Numbered from the stretch's first letter, positions 24,651 through 33,998 are shown. The stretch is 64,000 nucleotides of DNA from Paenibacillus timonensis (GCF_022427145.1 NZ_JAKSXN010000001.1:62001-126000), one strand, 5' to 3'. Numbers and translations: made by a program. The notes: a model not told the origin generated them from the letters alone.

Positions 24651-25352
24651 TCAAACGGATTCACGCTCGTCCGATGTTCCCATCAGCGCATTTCCCACCT
24701 TCGCCAAGTGCGTCGTCATGATTGCGGCCGCCCCAAGCGCATCCTGATCGCGAATCGCCTCCAGCATTTGCCGATGCTCCTGAAACAGGCGACGGGCGGA
24801 TTCCTGCTCGCTGAACAACCACAAGCTGCGGCTGTCCCGGATCGTACGCATCATCATCGCCGAGATGCTCTCCATCATTTGACGGAGCAGCGGGTTTTGC
24901 GTCGCTTTGGCGATGGCCAGATGAAAATTGACGTCGTGGACCTGGCTGATTTCCTCGTTCCCGATCGCTTCCTCCATCAGACCGATGATCCGCGAGAGCT
25001 CAGCCAAATCGGCTTCGTTCCGGTGGGCTGCCGCCAGCTCGATGCTGCCGACTTCCAGGATGCCGCGCACCTCCAACAGCTGCTGCAAATCCTCGCGATC
25101 CTTGATTTGCCGGGAGGCCATCGATTGCAGCGCTTGCGCCCGGACGTACGTCCCTCCGCCTTGCCTCGTCTCCAACAGCCCCCTTGCCTTCAAATGGCTG
25201 ATCGCCTCGCGGACCGTGGAACGTCCGACGCGGTAACGTTTGGCCATGTTTTCGATCGTGTCGAGCTTTTCGCCCGGCTTGACCCTTCCGGTTTCGATGA
25301 TCCGCTCCAGTTCCTCGGTGATGATTTCGTAATTTTTTTTGCCCAGATCCAT
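24651..25352 (-). CDS. GntR-family regulator with FCD domain
   Basis: 233 residues. The N-terminal winged HTH contains ENMAKRYRVGRSTVREAISHL and GLLETRQGGGTYV. The C-terminal FCD effector domain has the metal-binding histidine pattern with HDVNFHLAIA and EHRQMLEAI. It diverges from glcD, so it probably regulates glycolate or lactate oxidation, as GlcC/LldR-type proteins do. No operator could be assigned with confidence in the 158-base gap. Confidence 0.9.
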   Translation of the reverse strand: MDLGKKNYEIITEELERIIETGRVKPGEKLDTIENMAKRYRVGRSTVREAISHLKARGLLETRQGGGTYVRAQALQSMASRQIKDREDLQQLLEVRGILEVGSIELAAAHRNEADLAELSRIIGLMEEAIGNEEISQVHDVNFHLAIAKATQNPLLRQMMESISAMMMRTIRDSRSLWLFSEQESARRLFQEHRQMLEAIRDQDALGAAAIMTTHLAKVGNALMGTSDERESV

Positions 25353-25510
25353 GACTTCTCCCTCTTCCGGCCGCGATATTCCTGATTACAATTATTCCTA
25401 ATTTACAGTCTATACAATCCCTGAACGATATGGTAGATTTATTTCAAATTCATAATTCATCTGATGACCTGACTAATTTGATTATACCAGGAAACCGGGA
25501 GGAATGCGGA

Positions 25511-26923
25511 TTGATCAGTCCTGAAGTGAAAGAGCAGTTCAAAGCCATCGTCGGCGACAAATGGGTGTTGGACCGCCCTGCCGAGCTTTACGCTTATTCC
25601 TACGATGCAACTCCGATGTATCAAGCCTTGCCCGACGCGGTCGTGTTGCCTGCTTCGACCCGTGAGGTTTCCGGCATTTTGCAGTTAGCCGATACCCACC
25701 GAATACCGGTCATTCCCAGGGGTTCCGGCACCAATCTGGCGGCCAGCGCCATTCCGGTGCACGGCGGGATCGTGCTGAACTTGAACCGGATGAACCAAAT
25801 CCATGAAATCGATACGCGCAACCTGACGGCAACGGTCGGCCCAGGCGTCGTGACCGCCAGCCTGCATCAAGCCGTGGAAACGTTGGGCCTGTTCTATCCG
25901 CCGGACCCCGGGAGCATGCGGATCTCCACGATCGGCGGGAATGTGTCCCAGGGGGCCGGCGGGATGCGCGGACTGAAATACGGCGTGACCAAGGATTACG
26001 TGATGGGCCTTGAATACGTGCTGCCCTCGGGCGACATCCTGCGCTGCGGCGGCAAGAACGTCAAGGACGTCGCCGGCTACGACATGACGCGGCTGCTCGT
26101 CGGTTCCGAAGGAACGCTCGCGGTCATCACGGAGATTACGCTCAAGCTGCTCCCGCTGCCGGATACGAAGCGGACGCTGGTCGCTTTTTATCGTAATTTA
26201 GTGGATGCGGCCAAAACCGTCGAAGCCATCATCGCGGCCAAAATCATCCCCGCCACCATTGAATTCATGGATCAGGGAACGATGAAAGTCGTGGACGAAT
26301 TCGCGCGCCTCGGTTTGCCTCTTGAAATGAAATCGATGCTGCTGATTGAGCAGGACGGTCCGGCCGAAGTCGTTGACCGGGACATCGAACGCATCGCGCA
26401 AATGGCCAAGGCGAATGGCGCCGCCGGAGTAGAGGTTGCTGGGTCCCCCGAAGAAGGCGCGAAACTGCTGACCGCACGGCGGGCGGCGTTGTCCGCCCTC
26501 TCCCGCCTGAAACCGACCACGATCTTGGAGGACGCCACGGTCCCCCGGTCCCGCCTGGCGGATATGGTCGAGGAAGTCGAACGAATCGCCGACCGATATG
26601 GGCTGCAAATCTGCACGTTCGGCCATGCCGGCGACGGAAACCTTCATCCGACCTGCATGACCGACGAACGGAACCGGGAGGAAATCGAACGCGTCGAGCG
26701 GGCGTTTGAAGAGATTTTTCACGCCGCGATCCGCTTGGGAGGGACGATCACCGGCGAACACGGCGTCGGTTTGGCCAAGAAAGACTTCCTGCACCTGAAG
26801 GTCGGCGAATCCGGATTGGAGTTGATGCGGCGCATCAAAGCCGCGTTTGATCCCAACGGGATTCTGAATCCGGGCAAAATGTTCGCGGCTTCCAAACGCC
26901 GCAGATGGGTGGTGAAACGATGA
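25511..26923 (+). CDS. glcD: Glycolate oxidase FAD-linked subunit
   Basis: 470 residues from TTG at 25511, which has GGGAGG eight bases upstream; the longer frame from 25430 lacks a site and family homology. The FAD-binding PCMH domain shows VIPRGSGTNLAASAIP and GGNVSQGAGGMRGLKYG. The C-terminal oxidase domain ends with FGHAGDGNLHPT, GGTITGEHGVGLAKK and FDPNGILNPGK. The enzyme oxidises a 2-hydroxy acid, probably glycolate, possibly D-lactate. It is coupled by ATGA overlap to glcF. Confidence 0.93.
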   Translation: MISPEVKEQFKAIVGDKWVLDRPAELYAYSYDATPMYQALPDAVVLPASTREVSGILQLADTHRIPVIPRGSGTNLAASAIPVHGGIVLNLNRMNQIHEIDTRNLTATVGPGVVTASLHQAVETLGLFYPPDPGSMRISTIGGNVSQGAGGMRGLKYGVTKDYVMGLEYVLPSGDILRCGGKNVKDVAGYDMTRLLVGSEGTLAVITEITLKLLPLPDTKRTLVAFYRNLVDAAKTVEAIIAAKIIPATIEFMDQGTMKVVDEFARLGLPLEMKSMLLIEQDGPAEVVDRDIERIAQMAKANGAAGVEVAGSPEEGAKLLTARRAALSALSRLKPTTILEDATVPRSRLADMVEEVERIADRYGLQICTFGHAGDGNLHPTCMTDERNREEIERVERAFEEIFHAAIRLGGTITGEHGVGLAKKDFLHLKVGESGLELMRRIKAAFDPNGILNPGKMFAASKRRRWVVKR

Positions 26924-28284
26924 GCGGAGAAGGCCCATCATCGAAGGAAAACTTCGCCTCTTCCCCTTGCAGCGGCGCCGTCGCCAGCCTGGAGAACGGC
27001 AGCGGGAACGGTTTATTGCCGCAGTTGGATCTCGATGAGATCATGAACTGCATGCACTGCGGGTTTTGTCTGCCGACCTGCCCAACTTATGAGCAAACGG
27101 GCCTGGAAACCTACAGTCCTCGCGGTCGGATCGCTTTGATGAAAGGCGTGGCGGTGGGTCAACTCCCGGTAGATGTCGAATTTGAGCACCATATGAACGC
27201 CTGCCTGGGCTGCCGGGCTTGCGAAACGGCCTGTCCGGCCGGAGTGCCTTACGGCGGTATGCTCGAGACAGCACGCGAGCTCGTGCAGGAAACGAAAAAA
27301 ACGGCGGAGAAGCCCTCTGTTTTGCGCAGCATGATCTTTAAACGGATCTTTCCGTATCCGAAACGCGTTCGGCGTCTGGGAAACCTCCTCTGGGGAGTTC
27401 AAGCGCTGGGACTGCAAGCGTTGGCCAACCGAACCGGTCTTGTTCGAATTTTGCCTAAGTCGCTGCGCGAAATGCAGAAGGCGGTTGGAACCATCGCTTC
27501 GCCGCGCGAACGGCGCATGCGGGAGCCGCATATGAAGGCAGAGGGCGTGAAGCGGTTGACGGTTGGCTTATTCACCGGCTGCATTATGGATGTAATGTTC
27601 TATGAGACAAATCAAGCGACGGCGCGGTTATTGGTGAAAGCCGGCTGCGACGTGGTGTTTATCCAGGAGCAAAACTGTTGCGGAGCGATGCATGCCCATT
27701 CCGGGGAAATGGCCGGTGCCAGAGAGTTAGCCAAACGGAACATCGAAGCGTTCGAGCGAGCCGAGGTCGACTTCGTCGTCAACAATGCCGGCGGCTGCGG
27801 GGCGGCGTTAAAGGAGTACGGCCACTGGTTTAAGGGCGACCCAACCTGGGAGGAACGCGCCAAGCGGTTCGCTTCCCGCAATCGCGACGCGAACGAACTG
27901 CTGGCCGAGTTGCCTCCCCTAGCGTTCAACAAGCCGCTGCCTTACACGGTCACGTATCAGGACTCCTGTCATCTTGCGCACGGTCAAGGCGTGCGGAACC
28001 CGCCCCGCGAGCTGCTGCGCCGCATCCCGGGACTGAAGCTCGTCGAAATGCGCCAGCCCGACGGCTGCTGCGGCTCGGCCGGTACGTACAATCTCACCCA
28101 ATTCGAGATGTCGATGCGGATCCTGGACGATAAGATGGAACAGGTCAAGGAAACGAAAGCCCACCTCATCGTCACCTCCAACCCCGGCTGCCTGCTGCAG
28201 ATGAAGCAGGGAATCCTTCGCGCCGGCCTCGAAGGCCAAATGGAAGCCGTGCATATCATGGATGTGTTGGATCGGGCCCTGTAA
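26920..28284 (+). CDS. glcF: Glycolate oxidase iron-sulfur subunit
   Basis: 454 residues from the ATG at 26920, which overlaps the glcD stop. Two 4Fe-4S motifs are intact: CMHCGFCLPTC and CLGCRACETAC. Two CCG domains follow, with QNCCGAMHAHSGE and DGCCGSAGTYN. GlcF passes electrons from GlcD to the respiratory chain at the membrane. No glcE is present, as in other Bacillota with a two-subunit form. Confidence 0.93.
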   Translation: MSGEGPSSKENFASSPCSGAVASLENGSGNGLLPQLDLDEIMNCMHCGFCLPTCPTYEQTGLETYSPRGRIALMKGVAVGQLPVDVEFEHHMNACLGCRACETACPAGVPYGGMLETARELVQETKKTAEKPSVLRSMIFKRIFPYPKRVRRLGNLLWGVQALGLQALANRTGLVRILPKSLREMQKAVGTIASPRERRMREPHMKAEGVKRLTVGLFTGCIMDVMFYETNQATARLLVKAGCDVVFIQEQNCCGAMHAHSGEMAGARELAKRNIEAFERAEVDFVVNNAGGCGAALKEYGHWFKGDPTWEERAKRFASRNRDANELLAELPPLAFNKPLPYTVTYQDSCHLAHGQGVRNPPRELLRRIPGLKLVEMRQPDGCCGSAGTYNLTQFEMSMRILDDKMEQVKETKAHLIVTSNPGCLLQMKQGILRAGLEGQMEAVHIMDVLDRAL

Positions 28285-28380
28285 AGGGGTCCGGTTATGC
28301 TGCTTCGGCAGAGGGATTAAAGCGCCATGCCATGGCTCCGCGTTTTACGGCCCCCCACCTATCCTAGTCCCATCATGCGA

Positions 28381-28564
28381 AGTGGAAATCCTTCCTTTAT
28401 TTTTGAGAGATCATTGCAATTGGGAACGGTTCATTGGAAATCCTCCAACTATTTCGGGCTTGATACGTCAAAACGGCAGCCGGAGCGGTATTTTAGATGG
28501 AGGATTTCCACCTCGTTGTCGATAATTCGGCATTCCAGCTCGAAAGAAGTGGAGGTTTTCCACT
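28381..28564. repeat. Multi-palindrome intergenic repeat element
   Basis: TGGAAATCCTCCA (28435-28447) and its exact inverse TGGAGGATTTCCA (28498-28510) are 50 bases apart. AGTGGAAATCC opens at 28381 and AGTGGAGGTTTTCCACT (28548-28564) is itself palindromic. Nothing in this stretch looks coding. Confidence 0.65.
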
Positions 28565-28626
28565 CACTTCAGCTTCACTTCGGATAGAGAACATCCTCTC
28601 ATGAGCTTATCCGCGTCAGTTCGGCA

Positions 28627-28667
28627 AAAAAAGGCGTTTCCCTCTTCAAAAGGGAAACGCCTTTTTA
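28627..28667. terminator. Strong bidirectional terminator
   Basis: AAAAAAAGGCGTTTCCCT pairs with AGGGAAACGCCTTTTT. It serves glcF and the end of the amino sugar operon. Confidence 0.93.
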
Positions 28668-28679
28668 CGGCCGGGCGGC

Positions 28680-29603
28680 CTAGCCCCGCCCGGCTTCCAG
28701 CGCGCGCAGCGCCAGCATGACCGCGCCATAGGCCGCGTCATGCTGGGGCAGCGTGCAGGTGAGCTGCGGGAAGCGCTCCTTCAGCGCTTCCCTTACCCCC
28801 GCCTGCACGTGCGCGCTGCGGAGCAGCACGCTCCCGGCCAACGCCAGCTCGCCCTCTTCGAGGGCGAGCCGTTCGGCCACGGGAGCGGCCAGCTCCGCCA
28901 AAGCGATCGCGCTGCGCCGCGCGATCGCCAGCGCCGCGCCGTCGCCAAGCCCGCAGGCTTGCGACAGCAGCGGGGCCAGTGCGGCAATGTCCTTCTTGTT
29001 CGTGTCCTTAGCGTACACGAACCCGATCAATTGCCGCACCGAATGCAGCTCCAGCTGTGCGTAGACCAGCTCCGTGATCGCCGTCGGGGCGCTCCGCCCG
29101 TCCGCCGCCCGGACGACCGCGCGAAGCAGCTCGCGGCCGATGGAGTAGCCGCTGCCTTCGTCATCGATCAGGTGGCCGCAGCCGCCCGTCCGATGGGTTT
29201 CGCCGCGGGCGTTCCGGCCGTAGCAGATCGATCCGGTCCCGGCGATCAGAATCATTCCGTGCGGGCGGACCAGCGCGCCGCACAACGCGGTTTCGTGATC
29301 GCCGGCCAATGTCAGCCCCCCGGCGTATCCGCTGGTTCGGACCAGCGAGACAAGCCGCTCCGAGGCCGCCGAATTGCTGACTCCGGCAGCTCCGAGACAC
29401 AAGTGGGCACACCGTTCCATGCCCCCGCAGACCTCCGCTACGGTCCGCAGCAGATTCCGCATGGTTTCTTCCACCAATGCGGCATCCTGGCCGTTGAGAT
29501 TCAGCGGACCGGCGGCGAAGGAATGCACAACGGCCCCGTTCTCCTTCGCCACCGTCACGGCCGTTTTGGTGCCGCCGCCGTCGATGCCAACCACGTACCT
29601 CAT
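28680..29603 (-). CDS. BadF/BadG-family sugar kinase, probable N-acetylmuramate/N-acetylglucosamine kinase
   Basis: 307 residues of the ASKHA ATPase fold. The phosphate-1 loop is YVVGIDGGGTKTAV at the N-terminus. GMILIAGTGSICYG and DDEGSGYSIGRELL match the BadF/BcrD GlcNAc-kinase-like group, which includes MurK of Clostridium. AAGGAGG lies seven bases before the ATG at 29603. It is the last gene of a murQ-ABC-anmK-namZ run, so GlcNAc and/or MurNAc released by NamZ are the likely substrates, giving the 6-phosphates. Substrate choice is inferred from context. Confidence 0.82.
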   Translation of the reverse strand: MRYVVGIDGGGTKTAVTVAKENGAVVHSFAAGPLNLNGQDAALVEETMRNLLRTVAEVCGGMERCAHLCLGAAGVSNSAASERLVSLVRTSGYAGGLTLAGDHETALCGALVRPHGMILIAGTGSICYGRNARGETHRTGGCGHLIDDEGSGYSIGRELLRAVVRAADGRSAPTAITELVYAQLELHSVRQLIGFVYAKDTNKKDIAALAPLLSQACGLGDGAALAIARRSAIALAELAAPVAERLALEEGELALAGSVLLRSAHVQAGVREALKERFPQLTCTLPQHDAAYGAVMLALRALEAGRG

Positions 29604-29682
29604 CCTGATCCTCCTTCTCCAGCCTGACGCCGTCTCATCGGCGGACACAACCTCGCCAACAGGCCAGCCTCCCGTTTATTCC

Positions 29683-30825
29683 TCATGAATAAAGATGATA
29701 CTGCCGTTTCGTCTCGGCAAATGCCGCGCTTTCTTCCCGGAATTGCTCCAGAAGCTCCGGCAGCGGCACCGCTCCTTCCCGGTAGACCTTGTCGCCGCTT
29801 AATAAATCGATGAACGGCCGGCTGTTCTCTTTCATCGGCGGCAGGAAAGTGAAATCCTCGTAATTTCGCCGAATCGTATCCAGCAAGGCAAACCCGGTCG
29901 CTACAGCTTGCAATGCCTGCGGGTCGGTTACGTACAGTTGAACGCCGCCGCAAAGTTCGCCGGCATGCTTGGAGGTCGTCGGCTTAAAGTAAACCGACCG
30001 GAACAACACGCCCGGCAATCGCTTCGCATTCATTTCCGCCGCCAGCCGTTCCGGTTCGATGAACGGGGCGCCGATCATTTCGAACGGGAAGCTCGTGCCG
30101 CGCCCCTCCGAGAGGTTCGTTCCTTCGAACAGGCAGGTGCCGCCGTACAACAGCGCCGTTTCGAACCGCGGCATATTGAGCGACGGGTGCACCCAGATCC
30201 GGCCCGTTTCCGGATAGAACATGCTCCGGTTCCAACCCCCGCAAGGGATCACGTGCAACTCGGCGTTCCAGCCCATTTGATCGTTTGCCATCAGGGCCAC
30301 TTCTCCGGCCGTCAAGCCGTACCGCACGCAAAGCGGGTAATTGCCGACGAACGACTCGAATCCCGGCTTCAGCACATTGCCTTCCACCGTAACGCCGTTT
30401 AGCGGATTCACCCGGTCCAGCACGATAAAAGGTTTGCCTGCTTTCGCACAGTCCTCCAACGCGTAAAGCATCGTGTAGATGTAGGTGTAGTACCGGACGC
30501 CCACATCCTGAATGTCGTAGACGACCGCGTCGACTTCGTCCAGCATCTCCGCCGTCATTCGTTTGGAATCCTTCCGGTATAAGCTATACACTGGCACGCC
30601 GGTCAGCGGGTCGGTATAGCTGTCGACCAAAGCGCCGGCGGCCAGATCGCCGCGGACGCCATGCTCCGGCGAGAACAAGGCGGCTAGATGAAATGCTTCG
30701 TTCAACACCTGAATCGTAGAGACAAAGTCCGTCGTCAAGCCCGTGGGCGCCGTGATCAACCCGAGCCTTTGGCCGTGTAGCAGTTTGGCATATGCGGCAA
30801 GCTGATCGATCCCGTTCATCACCAT
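29683..30825 (-). CDS. namZ: Exo-beta-N-acetylmuramidase NamZ (DUF1343), apparently cytosolic
   Basis: About 380 residues of the DUF1343/NamZ family, which releases terminal MurNAc from peptidoglycan fragments. Recognisable segments are LGLITAPTGLTTDF, LFSPEHGVRGD, VVYDIQDVGVRYYTYIYTM, LDRVNPLNGVTVEGN and FEGTNLSEGRGTSFPFE. The start at 30825 (MVMNG) has GAGGGG upstream. Unlike the secreted B. subtilis enzyme, no signal peptide is visible here or in the longer frame from 30882. It would therefore act on imported disaccharide inside the cell. It follows anmK with a 34-base gap. Confidence 0.9.
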   Translation of the reverse strand: MVMNGIDQLAAYAKLLHGQRLGLITAPTGLTTDFVSTIQVLNEAFHLAALFSPEHGVRGDLAAGALVDSYTDPLTGVPVYSLYRKDSKRMTAEMLDEVDAVVYDIQDVGVRYYTYIYTMLYALEDCAKAGKPFIVLDRVNPLNGVTVEGNVLKPGFESFVGNYPLCVRYGLTAGEVALMANDQMGWNAELHVIPCGGWNRSMFYPETGRIWVHPSLNMPRFETALLYGGTCLFEGTNLSEGRGTSFPFEMIGAPFIEPERLAAEMNAKRLPGVLFRSVYFKPTTSKHAGELCGGVQLYVTDPQALQAVATGFALLDTIRRNYEDFTFLPPMKENSRPFIDLLSGDKVYREGAVPLPELLEQFREESAAFAETKRQYHLYS

Positions 30826-30859
30826 GATGCGCTCATCCCCTCTCATCCATCGACGTTGG

Positions 30860-32110
30860 CTAAAGTTCGCCGTCTCTCCCATGAAACGAATAACTGATCT
30901 TCCCCATGACCACGGGACGAACCGCCCCGGTCACGCCGGGGAGATTATTCGGCCGCCTGGCCAACGTGCATCCGGCCAGCAGCGCGAACGCCACCGCTTC
31001 CTTGGCGTCGCTGCTGTACCCCAGATCTTCTTGCGTCATCACGCTAACGCCCATAGCGTTCATCTCTTCCCGAAGCATGTTCATCAGCACGGGATTATAA
31101 CTCCCGCCTCCCCCGACGATCAACGCGTCGGCAGCGTGCCGTTCCCGGACAAACCGCCGATATCCTTCGCCGATCGTCCACGCCGTAAGCCGTGTGACGG
31201 TGGCCACCAGATCTTCCGCCGATAGGTGATTTCGGTCGCGGTATTCCAGCAACCGGTCGACGTAGGAAGCGCTAAAGCGCTCCCTCCCGGTCGATTTCGG
31301 AATCGGCTGGCGATAGTAGGGCTCCTGCATCAGCATCTCCAGCAGTCTGTCATCGACCCTGCCGCGTCCGGCCATGCTCCCGCCGGCATCCATCGTCTTC
31401 TCACCTTGCGTCAGCCGGGACACCACGCCGTCGATCAATACGTTTCCGGGTCCCGTATCGAACGCGTACACCTGCTCCGCCCGGCAGCCGCCAGGCAGAA
31501 CGGTCAGGTTGCCGATGCCGCCGATGTTTTGCAGCAACAGCGTCCGCTTCTCCTCCCGGTACAGCAAATATTCCGTATACGGGACCAGCGGCGCCCCCTG
31601 ACCGCCCGCCGCCAGGTCGGCGACGCGAAAATCGGACACGCAAGGGATTCCCGTCCGCTCCGCAATCACGGCTCCTTCACCGATTTGCACCGTATACCGT
31701 AATTCCAGGCCGTCCACGACTTCCGCTTCTGGCGCATGATAGATCGTCTGCCCGTGCGAGCCGATCCAGGCAATGTCGCGGGGAGTCAGCCCTGCTTTGC
31801 CAATCACGGCGAGCGCTGCTTGGGCGAACAATTCGCCGAGCCATACATGAAGCCGTCCGACCCGGTCGATCGTCGCTTGCCCGGGATCAAACAACGCGAA
31901 GATCTCCTCCCTCGCCTTCTCCGGGTAAGGCAGATTCTCGAACGCCAGCAGTCGCGTCTTCAGTTTGCCGATCCCGCTAAGATCCCCCTGGATCTCCACT
32001 ACGGCGGCATCGATACCGTCGACCGAAGTTCCCGACATCAGTCCAACCGCATATCGTCGGACGACGTCGGCTCCTTCCGAACTCTTCGCAACCTCCACCC
32101 TCACCGTCAT
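30860..32110 (-). CDS. anmK: Anhydro-N-acetylmuramic acid kinase
   Basis: 416 residues, slightly longer than the E. coli enzyme. Family motifs: VGLMSGTSVDGIDAAVVE near residue 22, IGSHGQTIYHAP, QNIGGIGNLTVLPGG, AFDTGPGNVLIDG and the late VGGGGSYNPVLM. AnmK opens the 1,6-anhydro ring of anhydroMurNAc and phosphorylates it to MurNAc-6-phosphate, the substrate of MurQ. Its start overlaps the permease stop (TGATG), so it is translationally coupled to the transporter. Bacillota make little anhydroMurNAc, so the true source may be environmental. Confidence 0.94.
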   Translation of the reverse strand: MTVRVEVAKSSEGADVVRRYAVGLMSGTSVDGIDAAVVEIQGDLSGIGKLKTRLLAFENLPYPEKAREEIFALFDPGQATIDRVGRLHVWLGELFAQAALAVIGKAGLTPRDIAWIGSHGQTIYHAPEAEVVDGLELRYTVQIGEGAVIAERTGIPCVSDFRVADLAAGGQGAPLVPYTEYLLYREEKRTLLLQNIGGIGNLTVLPGGCRAEQVYAFDTGPGNVLIDGVVSRLTQGEKTMDAGGSMAGRGRVDDRLLEMLMQEPYYRQPIPKSTGRERFSASYVDRLLEYRDRNHLSAEDLVATVTRLTAWTIGEGYRRFVRERHAADALIVGGGGSYNPVLMNMLREEMNAMGVSVMTQEDLGYSSDAKEAVAFALLAGCTLARRPNNLPGVTGAVRPVVMGKISYSFHGRDGEL

Positions 32111-32970
32111 CAGCCCTTCACCGCTCCTACGGTTACGCCTTCCAGGAAGTATTTCTGGAGGCTAAAGAACAAGACGAACATCGGCAGTGCCGATATGGTC
32201 GCTCCAGCCATCATGGGAGCAAAATACGTGGTGTTGGCGAACCGGAAGTTTTTGAGACCCACCTGGATCGTTTGCATGTCCATCGTGTTCGTGACGAGAA
32301 ACGGCCAGAAGAACGTGTTCCAACTGTCCATGAAGGTCAGAATCGCCATGACCGCCATAACGGTTTTGGATAACGGCAGGACGATCTTGGTGAACATTTG
32401 GAACTGGTTGCAGCCTTCGACCTTCGCGCATTCCAAAATCTCCGTCGGAATCGAGGTCATGAATTGCTTGGCGAGGAAGATGTTGTACACCGTCACCAAT
32501 CCCGGCAAAATCAACGCGCCGTACGTATTTTCGATCTGAAACACGTTGACGATCAAGATGTAGAGCGGCACCTGGGTCACTTGGTACGGAATCATCATCG
32601 CACACAGCAAAATCGAAAACAGCACCGTTCTGCCGCGGAAGCGGATTTTGGAGAAGGCGTAACCGGCCAAGGTCGCGAATACGACGTTAAACACCATCAC
32701 GCTGGTCGCCACGATCAGCGAGTTGAGCAGCCAGCGGTAAGAATGCTCGCTGTAATCGAAGAAAAAACGGTAGGATTCCAGCGAAATTTTGCCCGGCCAT
32801 AAGGAGTAGCTCAGCGCCCCTGCCTCTACGGGATCGCCGAAGGAGGATATGATCATGAAATAGATCGGAAACAGCGTCGCGAGCGCGAAAAGCAGAAGAA
32901 CGAGCATCAGCCCCGCGTTGCGGATTCGTTTGACTTGTTTATGCCCGGTATGGATACTGTATAGCGCCAT
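32110..32970 (-). CDS. Carbohydrate ABC transporter permease (MalG-type)
   Basis: 286 residues with six TM segments. The ATPase-coupling EAA loop is FLAKQFMTSIPTEILECAKV with the following VEG. The C-terminus FFSLQKYFLEGVTVGAVKG is typical of MalG-type sugar permeases. No ATPase gene is in the operon, so it probably uses a shared MsmX-type ATPase encoded elsewhere. Position between murQ and anmK suggests an amino sugar or muropeptide-derived substrate. Confidence 0.9.
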   Translation of the reverse strand: MALYSIHTGHKQVKRIRNAGLMLVLLLFALATLFPIYFMIISSFGDPVEAGALSYSLWPGKISLESYRFFFDYSEHSYRWLLNSLIVATSVMVFNVVFATLAGYAFSKIRFRGRTVLFSILLCAMMIPYQVTQVPLYILIVNVFQIENTYGALILPGLVTVYNIFLAKQFMTSIPTEILECAKVEGCNQFQMFTKIVLPLSKTVMAVMAILTFMDSWNTFFWPFLVTNTMDMQTIQVGLKNFRFANTTYFAPMMAGATISALPMFVLFFSLQKYFLEGVTVGAVKG

Positions 32971-32989
32971 GGTTCCTCCTCCTCTCGCG

Positions 32990-33913
32990 CTAGTATTCGA
33001 TGTCGTTGCCCATAAACTTGAACTGGATCAGCGAAATGCCGGCGATGATCACCGTCAGGATTAAGGATTGTGCCGCCGCCTCTCCGAATTCGAAATATTT
33101 GAACGCGTTGTTGAAAATCAGCAGCCCCACCATCGTCGTTGCGTTGTCCGGACCGCCGCCAGTCATCAGGTAAGCGTTCTGGAACACCTGGAACGAGCCG
33201 ATGATTCCCGTGACGAGCAGGAACAGCGTCGTCGGCTTGAGGCACGGGATCACGATATGCCAGAGTTTCTGGAAGAATGAGGCCCCGTCCAGCTCCGCCG
33301 CTTCATAATAACTGTGATCGATGCCAAGCAGCGCGGCCAGGTAGATGATAATGCTCGTGCCATGGCTGGATAGCCAGGCCATCAGGACCAGCGAGAACAT
33401 CGCCGTCGCGCTGGAGCCTAGCCAGTTCTGGTTCGTGATGCCGAACAGCCCAAGCAGCTGGTTCAAAATTCCGCTCGTCATCGGGTCGAATATCCACAGC
33501 CACACTACCGATAACGCCACGCCGGAAGCGACCGCCGGCAAATAATAAATGGCTTTAAATGCCGTTTGCAGCCCTTTTCGCAACGGGAGGATCATAATCG
33601 CGACGGCAAAGGACAGGAATAAGGATACGGGAACGGTCAGAATCGTATATACGACCGTGTTTTTGATCGATTTCCAGAACAGGGAATCCGAGAAGGTGTT
33701 CGCGTAATTCTCCAATCCGACGAACTCGGAACCCAGCGGTTTGTATTCCTGAAAGCTGATGATCAAGGCGCTGACAACGGGATAGGCCGTAAACACCGCA
33801 TAAACGACCAGTGCCACGGCGATAAAGGCATAAGCCCAAGTGGCGTCTCCCTTCAACCGCAGCGTTTTCTTCTTTGTTGAGCCTGCCGTCCGCGCTTTTG
33901 CCAACTGGGCCAT
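32990..33913 (-). CDS. Carbohydrate ABC transporter permease (MalF-type)
   Basis: 307 residues, six TM segments. YAFIAVALVVYAVFTAYPVV is the first TM, and the EAA loop reads LLGIDHSYYEAAELDGAS. A basic N-terminus (KKKTLRLKG) is cytoplasmic. It pairs with the MalG-type permease 19 bases downstream and with the binding protein upstream. A stem-loop with a T run separates it from the binding-protein gene, which probably lowers its expression relative to that gene. Confidence 0.9.
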   Translation of the reverse strand: MAQLAKARTAGSTKKKTLRLKGDATWAYAFIAVALVVYAVFTAYPVVSALIISFQEYKPLGSEFVGLENYANTFSDSLFWKSIKNTVVYTILTVPVSLFLSFAVAIMILPLRKGLQTAFKAIYYLPAVASGVALSVVWLWIFDPMTSGILNQLLGLFGITNQNWLGSSATAMFSLVLMAWLSSHGTSIIIYLAALLGIDHSYYEAAELDGASFFQKLWHIVIPCLKPTTLFLLVTGIIGSFQVFQNAYLMTGGGPDNATTMVGLLIFNNAFKYFEFGEAAAQSLILTVIIAGISLIQFKFMGNDIEY

Positions 33914-33940
33914 GATGTCCAGACTCCTTTTCGCTAGTGT

Positions 33941-33988
33941 AAAAAAACGGTTCGGATAGCCGCAAGATGAAACGTGCGGCTATCCGAA
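33941..33988 (-). terminator. Terminator-like stem-loop between binding protein and permeases
   Basis: Minus strand TTCGGATAGCCGCA pairs with TGCGGCTATCCGAA, then ACCGTTTTTTT. The operon continues beyond it, so it is likely a partial terminator or mRNA-stabilising hairpin. Confidence 0.8.
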
Positions 33989-33998
33989 TCCCTGCCGG

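Noticed and set aside
25430-25510. N-terminal extension of GlcD from ATG 25430
   Set aside because: It has no RBS and no family similarity; TTG 25511 has GGGAGG and gives the usual 470 residues.
25353-25510. GntR operator before glcD
   Set aside because: The gap holds several AT-rich partial dyads, but none fits the TnGTnnnACnA-type FCD consensus.
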